From Chitinophaga sp. YR573 (lineage in GTDB: Bacteria; Bacteroidota; Bacteroidia; Chitinophagales; Chitinophagaceae), in NCBI RefSeq assembly GCF_900110995.1, contig NZ_FOJF01000001.1, positions 1,877,199 to 1,941,198 on the forward strand: 64,000 bases of DNA. Reading direction: 5' to 3'. Below are positions 7,557 through 16,633 of this stretch, piece by piece (the first letter of the stretch is position 1; each line of letters opens with the position of its first letter). Position numbers and translations under genes: made by a program. The notes beneath the pieces are model-generated. The model saw only the letters and a program-made list of their open reading frames with translations. It had not been told where the DNA came from and did not search any database.

Positions 7557-8811
7557 TTACAAACTCCGTTTGTCTTTCTGCTACTGTTTTCAAAGAAAAC
7601 TCAAATCCGTGATTCACTAATATCTCACGTACCAGCATTAATCCAATGCCCTGTCCGTCTTTTTTAGTACTAAAGAAAGGAGTAAACAATAACTCCTGTT
7701 GAGGAGTACTGATGCCTTTGCCGGTATCAGTAATAATAAGTTGCCGGGCATTGAGCGCAAATGTCACACTACCTTTCTCTTCCACCGCTTCAATTGCATT
7801 CTTTACGATGTTGATCAGTGCCTGTTCCAGTTGCTGTTCATCCGCAGAAATATAGAACGGTTTATCCGGCACTTTCATGATTAATGCTACTTCATGCTCT
7901 TCAGATTTCATTTTCATCAGTATACATACATCATTAATCAGCTTACGCAAGTCTACCTGTTTTTTATTCACCTGCGGTAATTTTACCAGTTCCGCAAAGT
8001 TCCGCATAAAAAGGTTAAGGTTCTGATTACGGTCCAATGCAACCTGCAAAGCCTCTTTCAGCGGGATAGATAATGGCGTTGCCTCTAATGTAGATTGTAT
8101 AATAGAGTTTACCGGCCCAATTGTATTATTCACCTCATGCGCCATCATCCTGATGACCTTTCCATACACATGTTTCTCCGCCGCCAGTATTTCCGCCGTC
8201 AGCTCCTCTATCATAATAAAGTGACGTGGAAAGCCCCGGTCTATAAAGTGCGATTTTTGCAGCTTATAAGTATTCACTCCATCCGGTTTCACGGTAATAG
8301 TCTCTCCGGATTTTAAAAGAGAAATATATTGAGATAAGGCATTACCCGCCGGTAGGTCATACACACCTGCATCTACAGCTAATAACTGCCTCGCCTTAGG
8401 ATTAATCTGCTGTATATGCCCGTTATAATCCAGAATAATGATCCCTGTAGGTGAAGTATGGATCAGCTTTTCCAGGAAGAAATGCTGCTGTTCCTGACGG
8501 GTACGTTCTTTCCGCAACTCATCTATCATATGATTATATACACTGATCAGCTGATCCATCTCATGTTTACCCGTAGATAGAAATTTTACATTGAAATCCC
8601 TGTCGCGGATAGCATCCACACCCTGCATCAACAGTTTCAACGGACGGATTAGCTGCCGGTAAAGTTGTATAGCAATAATAACAGAGATAATGACAAAAAT
8701 CTCTGAGATGATAAAAAAGATCTTATTGGCATTGAAAATAAAATAACTGAGAACAAGTGTTACCAGGTGCAGTGTGACTACAAAAAATATGTATTTAGTC
8801 CTCAGCCTCAT
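7540..8811 (-). CDS. Membrane sensor histidine kinase (NtrY-like)
   Basis: From the ATG at 8811 (MRLRTKYIFFVV) the protein has 423 residues; an upstream in-frame ATG at 8868 lies inside the preceding gene and would add 19 residues that look unlike a signal anchor. Two membrane segments near residues 7-48 are followed by a HAMP linker (LIRPLKLLMQGVDAIRDRDF), a PAS-like domain with HTSPTGIIILDYNG, the phospho-acceptor His in RMMAHEVNNTIG, and a GHKL ATPase with ALINIVKNAIEAV, ITDTGKGIS and GQGIGLMLVREIL. The start overlaps the end of the response regulator by 17 bp. It is the last gene of the seven-gene export operon and should signal to the regulator encoded just upstream. Confidence 0.9.
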   Translation of the reverse strand: MRLRTKYIFFVVTLHLVTLVLSYFIFNANKIFFIISEIFVIISVIIAIQLYRQLIRPLKLLMQGVDAIRDRDFNVKFLSTGKHEMDQLISVYNHMIDELRKERTRQEQQHFFLEKLIHTSPTGIIILDYNGHIQQINPKARQLLAVDAGVYDLPAGNALSQYISLLKSGETITVKPDGVNTYKLQKSHFIDRGFPRHFIMIEELTAEILAAEKHVYGKVIRMMAHEVNNTIGPVNSIIQSTLEATPLSIPLKEALQVALDRNQNLNLFMRNFAELVKLPQVNKKQVDLRKLINDVCILMKMKSEEHEVALIMKVPDKPFYISADEQQLEQALINIVKNAIEAVEEKGSVTFALNARQLIITDTGKGISTPQQELLFTPFFSTKKDGQGIGLMLVREILVNHGFEFSLKTVAERQTEFVINFGY

Positions 8812-10168
8812 CGTAGGGTATTTGATATTTCTCCAATCGCCGGTATAATGCACTGCGTGTAAGTCCAAGTGATGCCGCCGCTCTTGCTATCTTATTCTTA
8901 TGATGACTCATTGCCCGCTTAATCATCTCGATTTCCATTTCTTCCAGTGTAATCATGCCCACACCAGGGAACTGCACACTGCCCATTTTCGCTGGCGACA
9001 ACTCCAGTTGTGAACGGAAATCATCCGTCTCCAGGATATCTTTTTTGCTTACCAGTATAGACCGCTCCACCAGGTTCTTCAACTGCCGGATATTACCGGG
9101 TAAAGGTAACTGCTGCATCCATTTCATGGCAGTCGGAGATACCGTCAGAGAAGGCCGGTTATAAATCTCTTTCAGATTATTGATAAAGAAATTCACCAGC
9201 AAAGGGATATCCTTTGGCCGCTCCCGCAAAGCAGGCAGATGAATGGTGATCAGGTTGATACGATATAGCAGGTCTTCCCGGAAATTGTTACGGACTACCA
9301 TCTCATTCAGATCTTTATTAGTAGCACATACAATGCGTACATCCACTGTTTTCGTACGACTGCTACCCAATACTTCATAGGTCCTGTCCTGCAATACCCG
9401 CAGCAACTTCACCTGACTACCCGCATCCAGGTCGCCTATCTCATCCAAAAATATAGTACCCTTATGAGCAGTCTCAAAACGACCGGTACGATCAAAGCGG
9501 GCATCTGTAAAAGCCCCCCTTACATGTCCGAACATCTCACTTTCAAACAACGAAGTGGATATCCCTCCAAGATTCACCTTAATAAAAGGTTTATTACGGC
9601 GTACACTATTCTGATGCACAGCCTCAGCTATCAACTCCTTACCTGTACCACTCTCTCCCATTATCAGCACAGAGGCATCAGTAGCAGCCACCCTGCCAAT
9701 CGTCTCCAGGATATTTAACATCCTGGGATCTTCCCCTATGATATGCTGGAAATGATAGATCTTATCCAGCTCTTTCCTGGTATGACTTTCAGATTTATGC
9801 TCCTGTAAATCCAGCAGGGTTTTAACGGATTGCAGCAGGTGTTCGTTATTCCAGGGTTTGTTAATGAAATCATTGGCCCCGGCTTTCATACCACTTACCG
9901 CCAGCTCAATACTTCCCCAACCGGTTATTAAAATAACAGGGACGGTTGGATTAATCTGCCGGATCTTCTTTAACAGGATCAGTCCTTCTTCTCCTGATGT
10001 TTCTATCGTAAAATTAAGATCGAGGATAATCAGATCAGGTTTATCCTGACTGAGTATCCTCAATGCCATTTCAGGTCCTTCTGCTACAGTTACATCGTAT
10101 TTATTGCTGTTTAACAGCAACTGTAGCGAAACCCTTACCGCAATATCATCATCAATGATCAGTATCAT
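8795..10168 (-). CDS. NtrC-family sigma-54-dependent response regulator
   Basis: The protein has 457 residues. Receiver: MILIIDDDIAVRVSLQLLL with phospho-acceptor D50 and Lys in FINKPW. AAA+ domain: Walker A VLIMGESGTGKELIAE, the sigma-54 contact loop reads GAFTDA instead of the usual GAFTGA, and Walker B in GTIFLDEIGD. C-terminal Fis-type HTH: ARAAASLGLTRSALYRRLEK. It follows the second permease by 3 nt and overlaps the kinase by 17 bp, so regulator, kinase and exporter form one unit. It likely activates sigma-54 promoters for the exporter; I found only a weak sigma-54-like sequence upstream of the operon. Confidence 0.92.
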   Translation of the reverse strand: MILIIDDDIAVRVSLQLLLNSNKYDVTVAEGPEMALRILSQDKPDLIILDLNFTIETSGEEGLILLKKIRQINPTVPVILITGWGSIELAVSGMKAGANDFINKPWNNEHLLQSVKTLLDLQEHKSESHTRKELDKIYHFQHIIGEDPRMLNILETIGRVAATDASVLIMGESGTGKELIAEAVHQNSVRRNKPFIKVNLGGISTSLFESEMFGHVRGAFTDARFDRTGRFETAHKGTIFLDEIGDLDAGSQVKLLRVLQDRTYEVLGSSRTKTVDVRIVCATNKDLNEMVVRNNFREDLLYRINLITIHLPALRERPKDIPLLVNFFINNLKEIYNRPSLTVSPTAMKWMQQLPLPGNIRQLKNLVERSILVSKKDILETDDFRSQLELSPAKMGSVQFPGVGMITLEEMEIEMIKRAMSHHKNKIARAAASLGLTRSALYRRLEKYQIPYDEAED

Positions 10169-10171
10169 ATA

Positions 10172-11338
10172 TTATTCTTCATGTAACGCAACCGCAGGAT
10201 AAATAGCCGCTGCCTGTCTACCCGGGTAAAAAGCACATATCAGTACCAAAAGATAAATAAATATTATTGACAATACCAGCGCTGTCATGTAAACACTCGT
10301 AGGCAGATCAAACACATTTAACAACGGAAATTGCACCGCAAAAAATGTCCCTATAATCAGTGAAAAGGTAGCCAGGATCATTGACTCTATCACCAGCTGA
10401 CTGGCAACAGATCGTCCCGTAGCCCCTATTGCCCTGCGTAGCCCTATCTCTCCTCTCCGCCTGTTGATATTATACCAAAGTACACCAAATAAGCCTAATG
10501 CCACATTGATGATCAGGAAACAGCTTACAATTGAAAGCACGATTATGGGTACTAATGCAAAGTAATTAATACTTTTCCGTTTATTGACCAGATGTTCGAT
10601 TTCTACATTGGAATTTTCTATATATCCTGCTACCTTTTTATACAAGCGGCCTTCAAAAGCAGGGCCTGCATCTGCAGTTACATTTACCAGCAGTCTATCT
10701 ATCCAATGGATGTTGCTGGTATCTATCCTGGAATAAGAAGCAAACCCCGCCGAGGTATAATCTCCTTTGAACTTGGTATCAGCCACTACACCAATGATTT
10801 GTCTATCTTCAATAATCTTTCCCACTACAGGCTCCTTACCAAACAATTTTTCTCTAAGACCATTATTGATAAGAACAGGTCTTGTATGGGCAACCGCATC
10901 TCCTTTGTTAAACCAGCGTCCTTCCAGTATTTTCAGGTGTAATACATCTTTATAGCTATCATCTACCTTATAGTCGTTGACGCTCTCTACAACTTTACCC
11001 TTATAACGAAATCCATTCTGCATAGAGTTGCTCGAAAATGGAATATTAGGACTCATCTGACCAACCGCCTTTACTTCCGGCATAGCCCGTATATCCCTTT
11101 TCAATATTTCATAAAACAATTTCAGCGAATCTCCATTGGGGTTCTTATCACCATTGCTGTAACTAATGACCCATACATGTTCATAATCAAACCCCATAGG
11201 TTTTTTATAATTCTGATAATAATATACCAGCAGGGTAAATACTGCAAATATTACCAGGAAGGAAACCAACATCTCCGACATCAACAAAAAATTCTGTTTC
11301 CTTTTATTCCAGATCAGTTTAAATAAATGTCTGTACAT
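10172..11338 (-). CDS. ABC transporter permease, FtsX/MacB type (second copy)
   Basis: The 388-residue protein has the MacB-like layout: one N-terminal membrane segment (about 18-40), a large periplasmic domain (about 45-265) and three C-terminal membrane segments. The FtsX-type motif RRGEIGLRRAIGATGRSVAS sits between TM2 and TM3. It lies 8 nt after the first permease, with which it probably forms a heterodimer, and 3 nt before the response regulator. Members of this class use the ATPase to drive mechanical movements of an adaptor/TolC assembly rather than to carry substrate across the inner membrane. Substrate unknown. Confidence 0.88.
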   Translation of the reverse strand: MYRHLFKLIWNKRKQNFLLMSEMLVSFLVIFAVFTLLVYYYQNYKKPMGFDYEHVWVISYSNGDKNPNGDSLKLFYEILKRDIRAMPEVKAVGQMSPNIPFSSNSMQNGFRYKGKVVESVNDYKVDDSYKDVLHLKILEGRWFNKGDAVAHTRPVLINNGLREKLFGKEPVVGKIIEDRQIIGVVADTKFKGDYTSAGFASYSRIDTSNIHWIDRLLVNVTADAGPAFEGRLYKKVAGYIENSNVEIEHLVNKRKSINYFALVPIIVLSIVSCFLIINVALGLFGVLWYNINRRRGEIGLRRAIGATGRSVASQLVIESMILATFSLIIGTFFAVQFPLLNVFDLPTSVYMTALVLSIIFIYLLVLICAFYPGRQAAAIYPAVALHEE

Positions 11339-11346
11339 ATAATTCG

Positions 11347-12573
11347 TTATTGTGCTTTTAAAGCGTTTACCACATTTAGTTTAGACATCCGCCATGCAGG
11401 ATATACGCCAGACAGCAAGCCAAAAAATAAACACACCACCAAGCCACAGAACAAAACAGTAAAATTGATGGTAAGTTCCAGGTTGGCAATCAGATTCATT
11501 TCATTAATGAAATAAAGTGCAATGACAGATAATATAAATCCTATCACTCCTCCTAATAAAGTAAGGATGATGTTTTCAACAATGAACTGGTATACAAGTG
11601 TTCCGGAAGAAGCCCCGAAAGCCTTCCTTACACCTATTTCAGAAGAACGTTCCATAATGCGGGTGATGTTAATATTCACCAGATTCAATGTAGGTAACAA
11701 CATAAACAGAAATACAAATGATCCGATAGCAGTAAGTGCATACAGCATACCTGATTTCTTTTCATTACCGGTATTTACATAACCGACCACGTATGAATCG
11801 GCATGACTATGAATCTCGGTAAACTCCTTACTTTCCATAGGTATCTTACCAACAACCTGTTCATACTCGTCATGCATTTTAGCTACATCTGCTTTTGAAG
11901 GAGCTAGTAAGATGGCCATATATTCACCTTTGTAGCCTGTTCCTTTATAGGCCTTTTTTGAAACGGTATAGGGAAGATAGATATCACTGTATAGCATATA
12001 TGAAGTAATAGGAAGACTTTTCACCACACCACTCACCCTGTATTGTACATTATCTGCTTCAATATATTTGCCCACTACAGATGCAACATCTCCAAAATAT
12101 TCCTTTTTTATATCAGCTGATATAACGGCCACTTTCTCTCCATTATCCACCTGTTGCCGGGTAAAAGGCTTTCCCTCCAGGAACTGGTATTCCAGTATAT
12201 CCCAATAATTGGCATCCGTATACTTATAATTGATGGAGATCTTTTTATTATTCACATAGGTATTCGTACCTCTAAACTCGGAGAATATAGTCATCTTCTC
12301 AGCAGTCTTTAAACTGCCTGCGTAACGGGTTAGAAAAGAAAACGAAAGTGTTGCAGAGCTGTTGTTATCTTTCCCGTTTTCTTCAATTCTATTGATATAT
12401 AAAGAACGATCTCTTTTTTTATCAGGATAATCATCTCCTATTACCTTATCGATAAAGGCAGTCAATACGATCAGTATCGTCAATGTAAAGCTGATACCGA
12501 ACAGGCTGATGAAGGTGAAAAACTTCCGGCGTTTGAGTACTGCTATAGCTATTTTAAAATAATTCTTTAACAT
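11347..12573 (-). CDS. ABC transporter permease, FtsX/MacB type (first copy)
   Basis: 408 residues. N-terminal membrane anchor (FTFISLFGISFTLTILIVLT), then a periplasmic MacB-core-like domain (about 45-280), and three C-terminal membrane segments. The cytoplasmic loop carries the typical ITRIMERSSEIGVRKAFGAS. Nineteen nt separate it from the ATPase gene. Together with the other permease, the ATPase, the adaptor and the TolC protein it completes a MacAB-TolC-like tripartite machine. Confidence 0.88.
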   Translation of the reverse strand: MLKNYFKIAIAVLKRRKFFTFISLFGISFTLTILIVLTAFIDKVIGDDYPDKKRDRSLYINRIEENGKDNNSSATLSFSFLTRYAGSLKTAEKMTIFSEFRGTNTYVNNKKISINYKYTDANYWDILEYQFLEGKPFTRQQVDNGEKVAVISADIKKEYFGDVASVVGKYIEADNVQYRVSGVVKSLPITSYMLYSDIYLPYTVSKKAYKGTGYKGEYMAILLAPSKADVAKMHDEYEQVVGKIPMESKEFTEIHSHADSYVVGYVNTGNEKKSGMLYALTAIGSFVFLFMLLPTLNLVNINITRIMERSSEIGVRKAFGASSGTLVYQFIVENIILTLLGGVIGFILSVIALYFINEMNLIANLELTINFTVLFCGLVVCLFFGLLSGVYPAWRMSKLNVVNALKAQ

Positions 12574-12592
12574 GATGTTGATTTAAAAGTGA

Positions 12593-13258
12593 TCACAGTA
12601 CCTGTGCACCGTCGAACAGTCTTACCAAACGATGCGTTTTATTCGCCATATTCTCATCGTGGGTAACCATCACGATGGTAGTCCCATCTACCTTATTCAA
12701 CTGTATCAGTATCTCCATAATCTCATTCCCCATGGCGCTGTCCAGGTTACCGGTAGGTTCATCTGCCAGAATGATTTCCGGTCTTCCTACTATTGCCCGC
12801 GCAATGGCTACACGTTGTCTTTGCCCGCCGGAAAGCTGTGTAGGAAAATGTTTGATCCTGTTAGACAATCCTACTTTCTCCAATGCTTCTGTAGCCAATT
12901 GTTTCCTTTCTTTAGCAGTAGTATTGCGATATAATAAAGGCAGCTCTACATTATCCAGTACCTGCAGATCATTAATAAGATGATAACTCTGGAATATAAA
13001 CCCGAGTTTCTGGTTCCTGAAATGTGCCAGTTGTTTATCGGATAAGTTTAATGTTTCCTGTTCTGCTATTCTCACATCTCCTTTGGAAGGAGCATCCAGT
13101 AATCCCATAATATTCAACAGGGTACTTTTACCACAACCGGAAGGGCCCATAATAGACAGGAATTCTCCTTTGTCTATATCTAAACTAATACTGTTCAATG
13201 CCAGGGTTTCAATCGTATCTGTACGATATACCTTTTCAATGTTTTGCAGACGTATCAT
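12593..13258 (-). CDS. ABC transporter ATP-binding protein, MacB/LolD type
   Basis: The 221-residue protein contains all ABC ATPase motifs: Walker A SIMGPSGCGKSTLLNIMG, Q-loop in FIFQSYHLI, signature LSGGQRQRVAIARA, Walker B IILADEPTGNLDS and the switch His in MVTHDENMA. Length and the LLNIMGLLD / DEPTGNLD phrases match the LolD/MacB subfamily. It overlaps the TolC gene by 4 bp, so translation is coupled, and precedes the permease genes by 19 nt. It powers the exporter. Confidence 0.95.
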   Translation of the reverse strand: MIRLQNIEKVYRTDTIETLALNSISLDIDKGEFLSIMGPSGCGKSTLLNIMGLLDAPSKGDVRIAEQETLNLSDKQLAHFRNQKLGFIFQSYHLINDLQVLDNVELPLLYRNTTAKERKQLATEALEKVGLSNRIKHFPTQLSGGQRQRVAIARAIVGRPEIILADEPTGNLDSAMGNEIMEILIQLNKVDGTTIVMVTHDENMANKTHRLVRLFDGAQVL

Positions 13259-14685
13259 AGTTTTCTGTTTTTTTCAAAGTCATATAAAGAGAGATAACGT
13301 AGTTGGTAATACGCACCCCATAGGTCTCTTAATGCATTAATATAATCCCGTTTGGCCTGATCGTTTTCCTGGAAGGCGATGCTGAGGTCTGTGATACTAA
13401 GATCTCCCAGTACATATCTTTCCCTGGCAATCTTATATTTCTCAGCAGCGATACTGTCTGCCTCTGCAGTGGAAAGGATCTGTTCATTCATCATATTGAA
13501 CAACGTTACCTGTGTTACGATCTGTTGTTTAAAGGTCTGCTTATCCTGCTCAACGGCATAGGCTGTAAATTGTTCATTCGCCTGTGCTGTTTTAATACGG
13601 GATTTCGAACGGCCCCAGTCCAGAATTGGTATAGAGAACTGCAATTGTAACAGCTGCTGGTCCTGCGGAGAACGGTAAACATCCGGAATGGTAGAAGCGC
13701 TTTTCGAATACCCCAGGTTAGCGGTAAGCGTGGCTACCAGGCCGCTTTGCCCTTTGGCCTTTGCTACATCCCGTTGTGCTTCGGCCATCCTCCTTATAAA
13801 AGCAATGGCATCTGATCTGTTCGCAAAAGCCTCTGTTAATACTCTGTCTGCAGAGACTTCCATATTGGTAGCTGCAGCAGGGATAACAAGTGATACCTTA
13901 TCCGTATCTTCAAATCCTGTGTAACTTCGTAATGTTAAAGTAGTTATTTCTATATCCCTTTTGGCTGTTCCTACTGCTTTTCTGGCGTTTAATAATTCCA
14001 GTTGTAATTGCAGGATCTCATTCCTCGATATCTTCCCCAGTTCAAATTTAGTATTGGCGATGTCTAAGATCTTTTTTGTGTTTTCCAGGTTGTTTTCTGC
14101 TACCTGTAAATTTACTTGCGCGAGTAACAGATCAAAAAAGTACCCTTCTACAGTAATCGCTATCAGCTCCTGAGATTCGATATACGCCTGTTTGCTTTCA
14201 TTGTATTTCAGCGGCTCTATCCGTTTATCCCATTTTAAACTGTTATACTGTAACAACGGCTGGCTATACCCTATTGCATAAGGTACTCCATTATACAATA
14301 CATTATTACGGTCAAAATCGTCAAAGCGCTGTAATGCAGTAGTTCCATAGATAGTACCCCCTGTAGCGGTAATGGTCTGACTGAAATCCAGTGTAAGAGA
14401 AGAATTATCATTATGTATAGGCTGGAACAGGATAGTACCATTCGGCTGTAACACCTGGGTAGAAGTTTTACTGTAACCGGGTAATACGCCCGTTAACGAT
14501 AGCTGCGGCTGGTAATTGGATCTGAACGTACGCCACTGCCAGTATTTATTCTCCTTTGTAGCAATCGCCTGTTTGGCTGCTATGGAGTTTTGCCTTGCCA
14601 TTTCCACTACCTGCTGCAATGATAAACGGACGGTATCACTGGCATGTACGCTGCTGGCTATTAAAAGAAGTAGAAGGTATCTCAT
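13255..14685 (-). CDS. TolC family outer-membrane efflux protein
   Basis: The protein has 476 residues with a signal peptide (MRYLLLLLIASSVHAS) and two TolC-type repeats rich in long amphipathic helices (for example VAENNLENTKKILDIANTKF and later KYKIARERYVLGDLSITDLS). This is the outer-membrane channel/periplasmic tunnel of the export machine. It overlaps the adaptor gene upstream by 4 bp and the ATPase gene downstream by 4 bp, a tight arrangement that suggests fixed stoichiometry of synthesis. Confidence 0.92.
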   Translation of the reverse strand: MRYLLLLLIASSVHASDTVRLSLQQVVEMARQNSIAAKQAIATKENKYWQWRTFRSNYQPQLSLTGVLPGYSKTSTQVLQPNGTILFQPIHNDNSSLTLDFSQTITATGGTIYGTTALQRFDDFDRNNVLYNGVPYAIGYSQPLLQYNSLKWDKRIEPLKYNESKQAYIESQELIAITVEGYFFDLLLAQVNLQVAENNLENTKKILDIANTKFELGKISRNEILQLQLELLNARKAVGTAKRDIEITTLTLRSYTGFEDTDKVSLVIPAAATNMEVSADRVLTEAFANRSDAIAFIRRMAEAQRDVAKAKGQSGLVATLTANLGYSKSASTIPDVYRSPQDQQLLQLQFSIPILDWGRSKSRIKTAQANEQFTAYAVEQDKQTFKQQIVTQVTLFNMMNEQILSTAEADSIAAEKYKIARERYVLGDLSITDLSIAFQENDQAKRDYINALRDLWGAYYQLRYLSLYDFEKNRKL

Positions 14686-15917
14686 GGTGTGATGGTTAAT
14701 TCCTTTGAATTTTTGTAATCGCTCATATCTGAGGTGATCACTACATCACCAGGTTTTAAACCATCTATCAGTTCTATATAATCGAAATTGCTTAATCCTG
14801 TATGAATGCTGCGTCTTTCTGCTTTGCCGTTATTCAGTACGAATATATCCTGCGGACTTGTTCCTTTAAATGCAGCTCCGTTTGCTACCCGCATTACTTT
14901 GCTGTGTGTGGCGGTCACTACAAATACATCCACTTTCATATTAGGACGCAGCTGTTTATTATTACGTTCTTCCAGTTGAATATCGAAGGTGATAATGCTA
15001 TTTTGTACAGAGGGATATACATTCGTTACATGTCCTCTTAGTTGTGTATCGTTGATACGAATAATAGCCGGCATATTATTATGTAACTGATCTAAATAAT
15101 TATCCGATATATTGCCGGTTATTTTAAAGCTGTTCAGGTCTGCTATGCGGGCAATCATTTCTCCTTCTCTTATATTAGCACCTATATTCTTATTCACATA
15201 GGTAACTACACCAGCCCTTGTGGCCACTACATTCGCCAGGTTTAATTTCCTTTGTAGCTCATCGAGATCATTTTGTTGTATAGCAGCTGCAATAACGGCT
15301 TCCTGTATCTCTATCCGCATGGTCTGCTGTTTACTCTTTATCTCATTCTCCAGTTGCTTCTTCTCCAGCTGTGCTACTTTTAAATTCAATTCTGCCTGTT
15401 CAATACTTTCCCTTGTACCACCACCCGCTTTATACAATCGTTTTGCATTCTCTACAGCATCTGTCAGACTGCCAATCTTCAGCTGCTTAATATCATTATT
15501 CGATTGTATATCATAAAAGCTCTTATCAAGATCCAGCTTTAGTTTGCTGATCTCATTACGTTTACTTTCCAGTTGAAACTTTTGCTTCTCAAAAGCTGTT
15601 TGTGTAGCGGATTTATCAAGGGTAAGTATAGATTGCCCGGCATTCACTTTATTGCCGGCATCTATAGCAGCATCTTTAATAGATGCATTAATCGGGCTGG
15701 TAACAATCTCTTCAAACTCCGGGATCACCTCTCCTGAAGCATTGATGGTATTCTCAATATCTCCTACTTCAACGGTCCCCGTTGTAATTTCACCTTTCTT
15801 TATGGTTGATTTAAAGAAGCTCCTTACAAGCCATATAGCAACTATCAAAACTACTATAGTCATGATAGTGATAAGAATGGTATTTCTCCTTTTAGTTGAT
15901 GTAATCTCTCTATCCAT
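14682..15917 (-). CDS. HlyD/MacA-like periplasmic adaptor protein
   Basis: 411 residues with one N-terminal membrane anchor (ILITIMTIVVLIVAIWLV, about 14-32), a biotinyl-lipoyl half motif (VTSPINASIKDAAIDAGNKV), a long coiled-coil hairpin (about 105-225), the second lipoyl half (ATRAGVVTYVNKNIGANIRE) and a beta-barrel/membrane-proximal region ending in GLKPGDVVITSDMSD. It is the first gene of the operon and bridges the inner-membrane ABC complex to TolC. No clear -33/-7 promoter is seen upstream. Confidence 0.92.
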   Translation of the reverse strand: MDREITSTKRRNTILITIMTIVVLIVAIWLVRSFFKSTIKKGEITTGTVEVGDIENTINASGEVIPEFEEIVTSPINASIKDAAIDAGNKVNAGQSILTLDKSATQTAFEKQKFQLESKRNEISKLKLDLDKSFYDIQSNNDIKQLKIGSLTDAVENAKRLYKAGGGTRESIEQAELNLKVAQLEKKQLENEIKSKQQTMRIEIQEAVIAAAIQQNDLDELQRKLNLANVVATRAGVVTYVNKNIGANIREGEMIARIADLNSFKITGNISDNYLDQLHNNMPAIIRINDTQLRGHVTNVYPSVQNSIITFDIQLEERNNKQLRPNMKVDVFVVTATHSKVMRVANGAAFKGTSPQDIFVLNNGKAERRSIHTGLSNFDYIELIDGLKPGDVVITSDMSDYKNSKELTITP

Positions 15918-16032
15918 GCCTGGATATTTACAAGAGATAAGCCAATCTTAAAACAATGGTAATTAAATAATTACGCGATTTTTTATTTAAAAAAGTGGTC
16001 GATATCGGACAAAGTGTTTGTAACCGCGCAGT

Positions 16033-16530
16033 TTAAACATGCAGCATCTCTAATACTTCCCACAAATGCTCACACTGTTCCAGATTTTTCACGGGAGAAA
16101 GCGATATTGAACGGCGTATATGATTCACGGTATCCAGGTCGGGTACTACTCCTGCTATTATGATAGCCATTGCCGTTTTGAGGATAGTAGCTTTAACACG
16201 CAGGCTGTGCGGGGAATAACGTGCGGGATGCAGATGAATGTATTTTCCGGGTTCCGTACCATGTAGCAGCACCCAGCGTGAGGTATCAGACAACGTAATT
16301 TCTTTATGTTTGCCGTTTAGCCAGATCAGATAGGATCCTTCATCATCAGCGGGTATTAATGCTATTACTTCTCTGAATAAAGAATCTAAGTCAAGAGAAC
16401 CATAATAGATATCCATCTGGGAGTTACCGAGGATATGCAATGAAGTAACATTTGCCGTTTGCAGTTGCTGGCAAATGAATCCCCTATGATGTTTGAGGGC
16501 ATTAAAAAGAATGTTCTCAGAAGTAGCCAT
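16033..16530 (-). CDS. Hypothetical protein, 165 residues
   Basis: I do not recognise this family. The protein is soluble with no signal peptide. It begins MATSENILFNALKHHRGFIC, has a mixed alpha/beta middle part (YLIWLNGKHKEITLSDTSRW) and a hydrophobic segment TAMAIIIAGVVPDLDTVNHI that is too polar-flanked to be a certain membrane helix. It lies between the amidohydrolase and the exporter operon on the same strand, 115 bp upstream of the adaptor gene and 103 bp after... the amidohydrolase stop on the other side, so it is probably its own unit. Codon use looks like its neighbours, and a -7-like box lies just before it. Confidence 0.6.
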   Translation of the reverse strand: MATSENILFNALKHHRGFICQQLQTANVTSLHILGNSQMDIYYGSLDLDSLFREVIALIPADDEGSYLIWLNGKHKEITLSDTSRWVLLHGTEPGKYIHLHPARYSPHSLRVKATILKTAMAIIIAGVVPDLDTVNHIRRSISLSPVKNLEQCEHLWEVLEMLHV

Positions 16531-16541
16531 CTATTGTATAA

Positions 16542-16549
16542 CAAAGATA
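16542..16549 (-). promoter_or_regulatory. Candidate -7 box (TATCTTTG) before the 165-residue gene
   Basis: On the minus strand this is an exact TAnnTTTG match 11 nt before the ATG. There is no TTTG at the right distance upstream, and the implied leader would be only about 6 nt. Weak support. Confidence 0.3.
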
Positions 16550-16633
16550 CTCCCGATATTTTATTAATTTCGCACCCTTATGTTATTGACAATTACAACC
16601 ACCCACAACCCCGCTTCAGATCTTTAATTCAGA

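Noticed and set aside
15900..15960. Sigma-54-like sequence TTGGC-N7-TTGTA on the minus strand before the exporter operon
   Set aside because: The -12 GC reads GT, and the start of transcription would fall at the ATG itself. The presence of an NtrC-type gene makes one want to see it; support is too weak.
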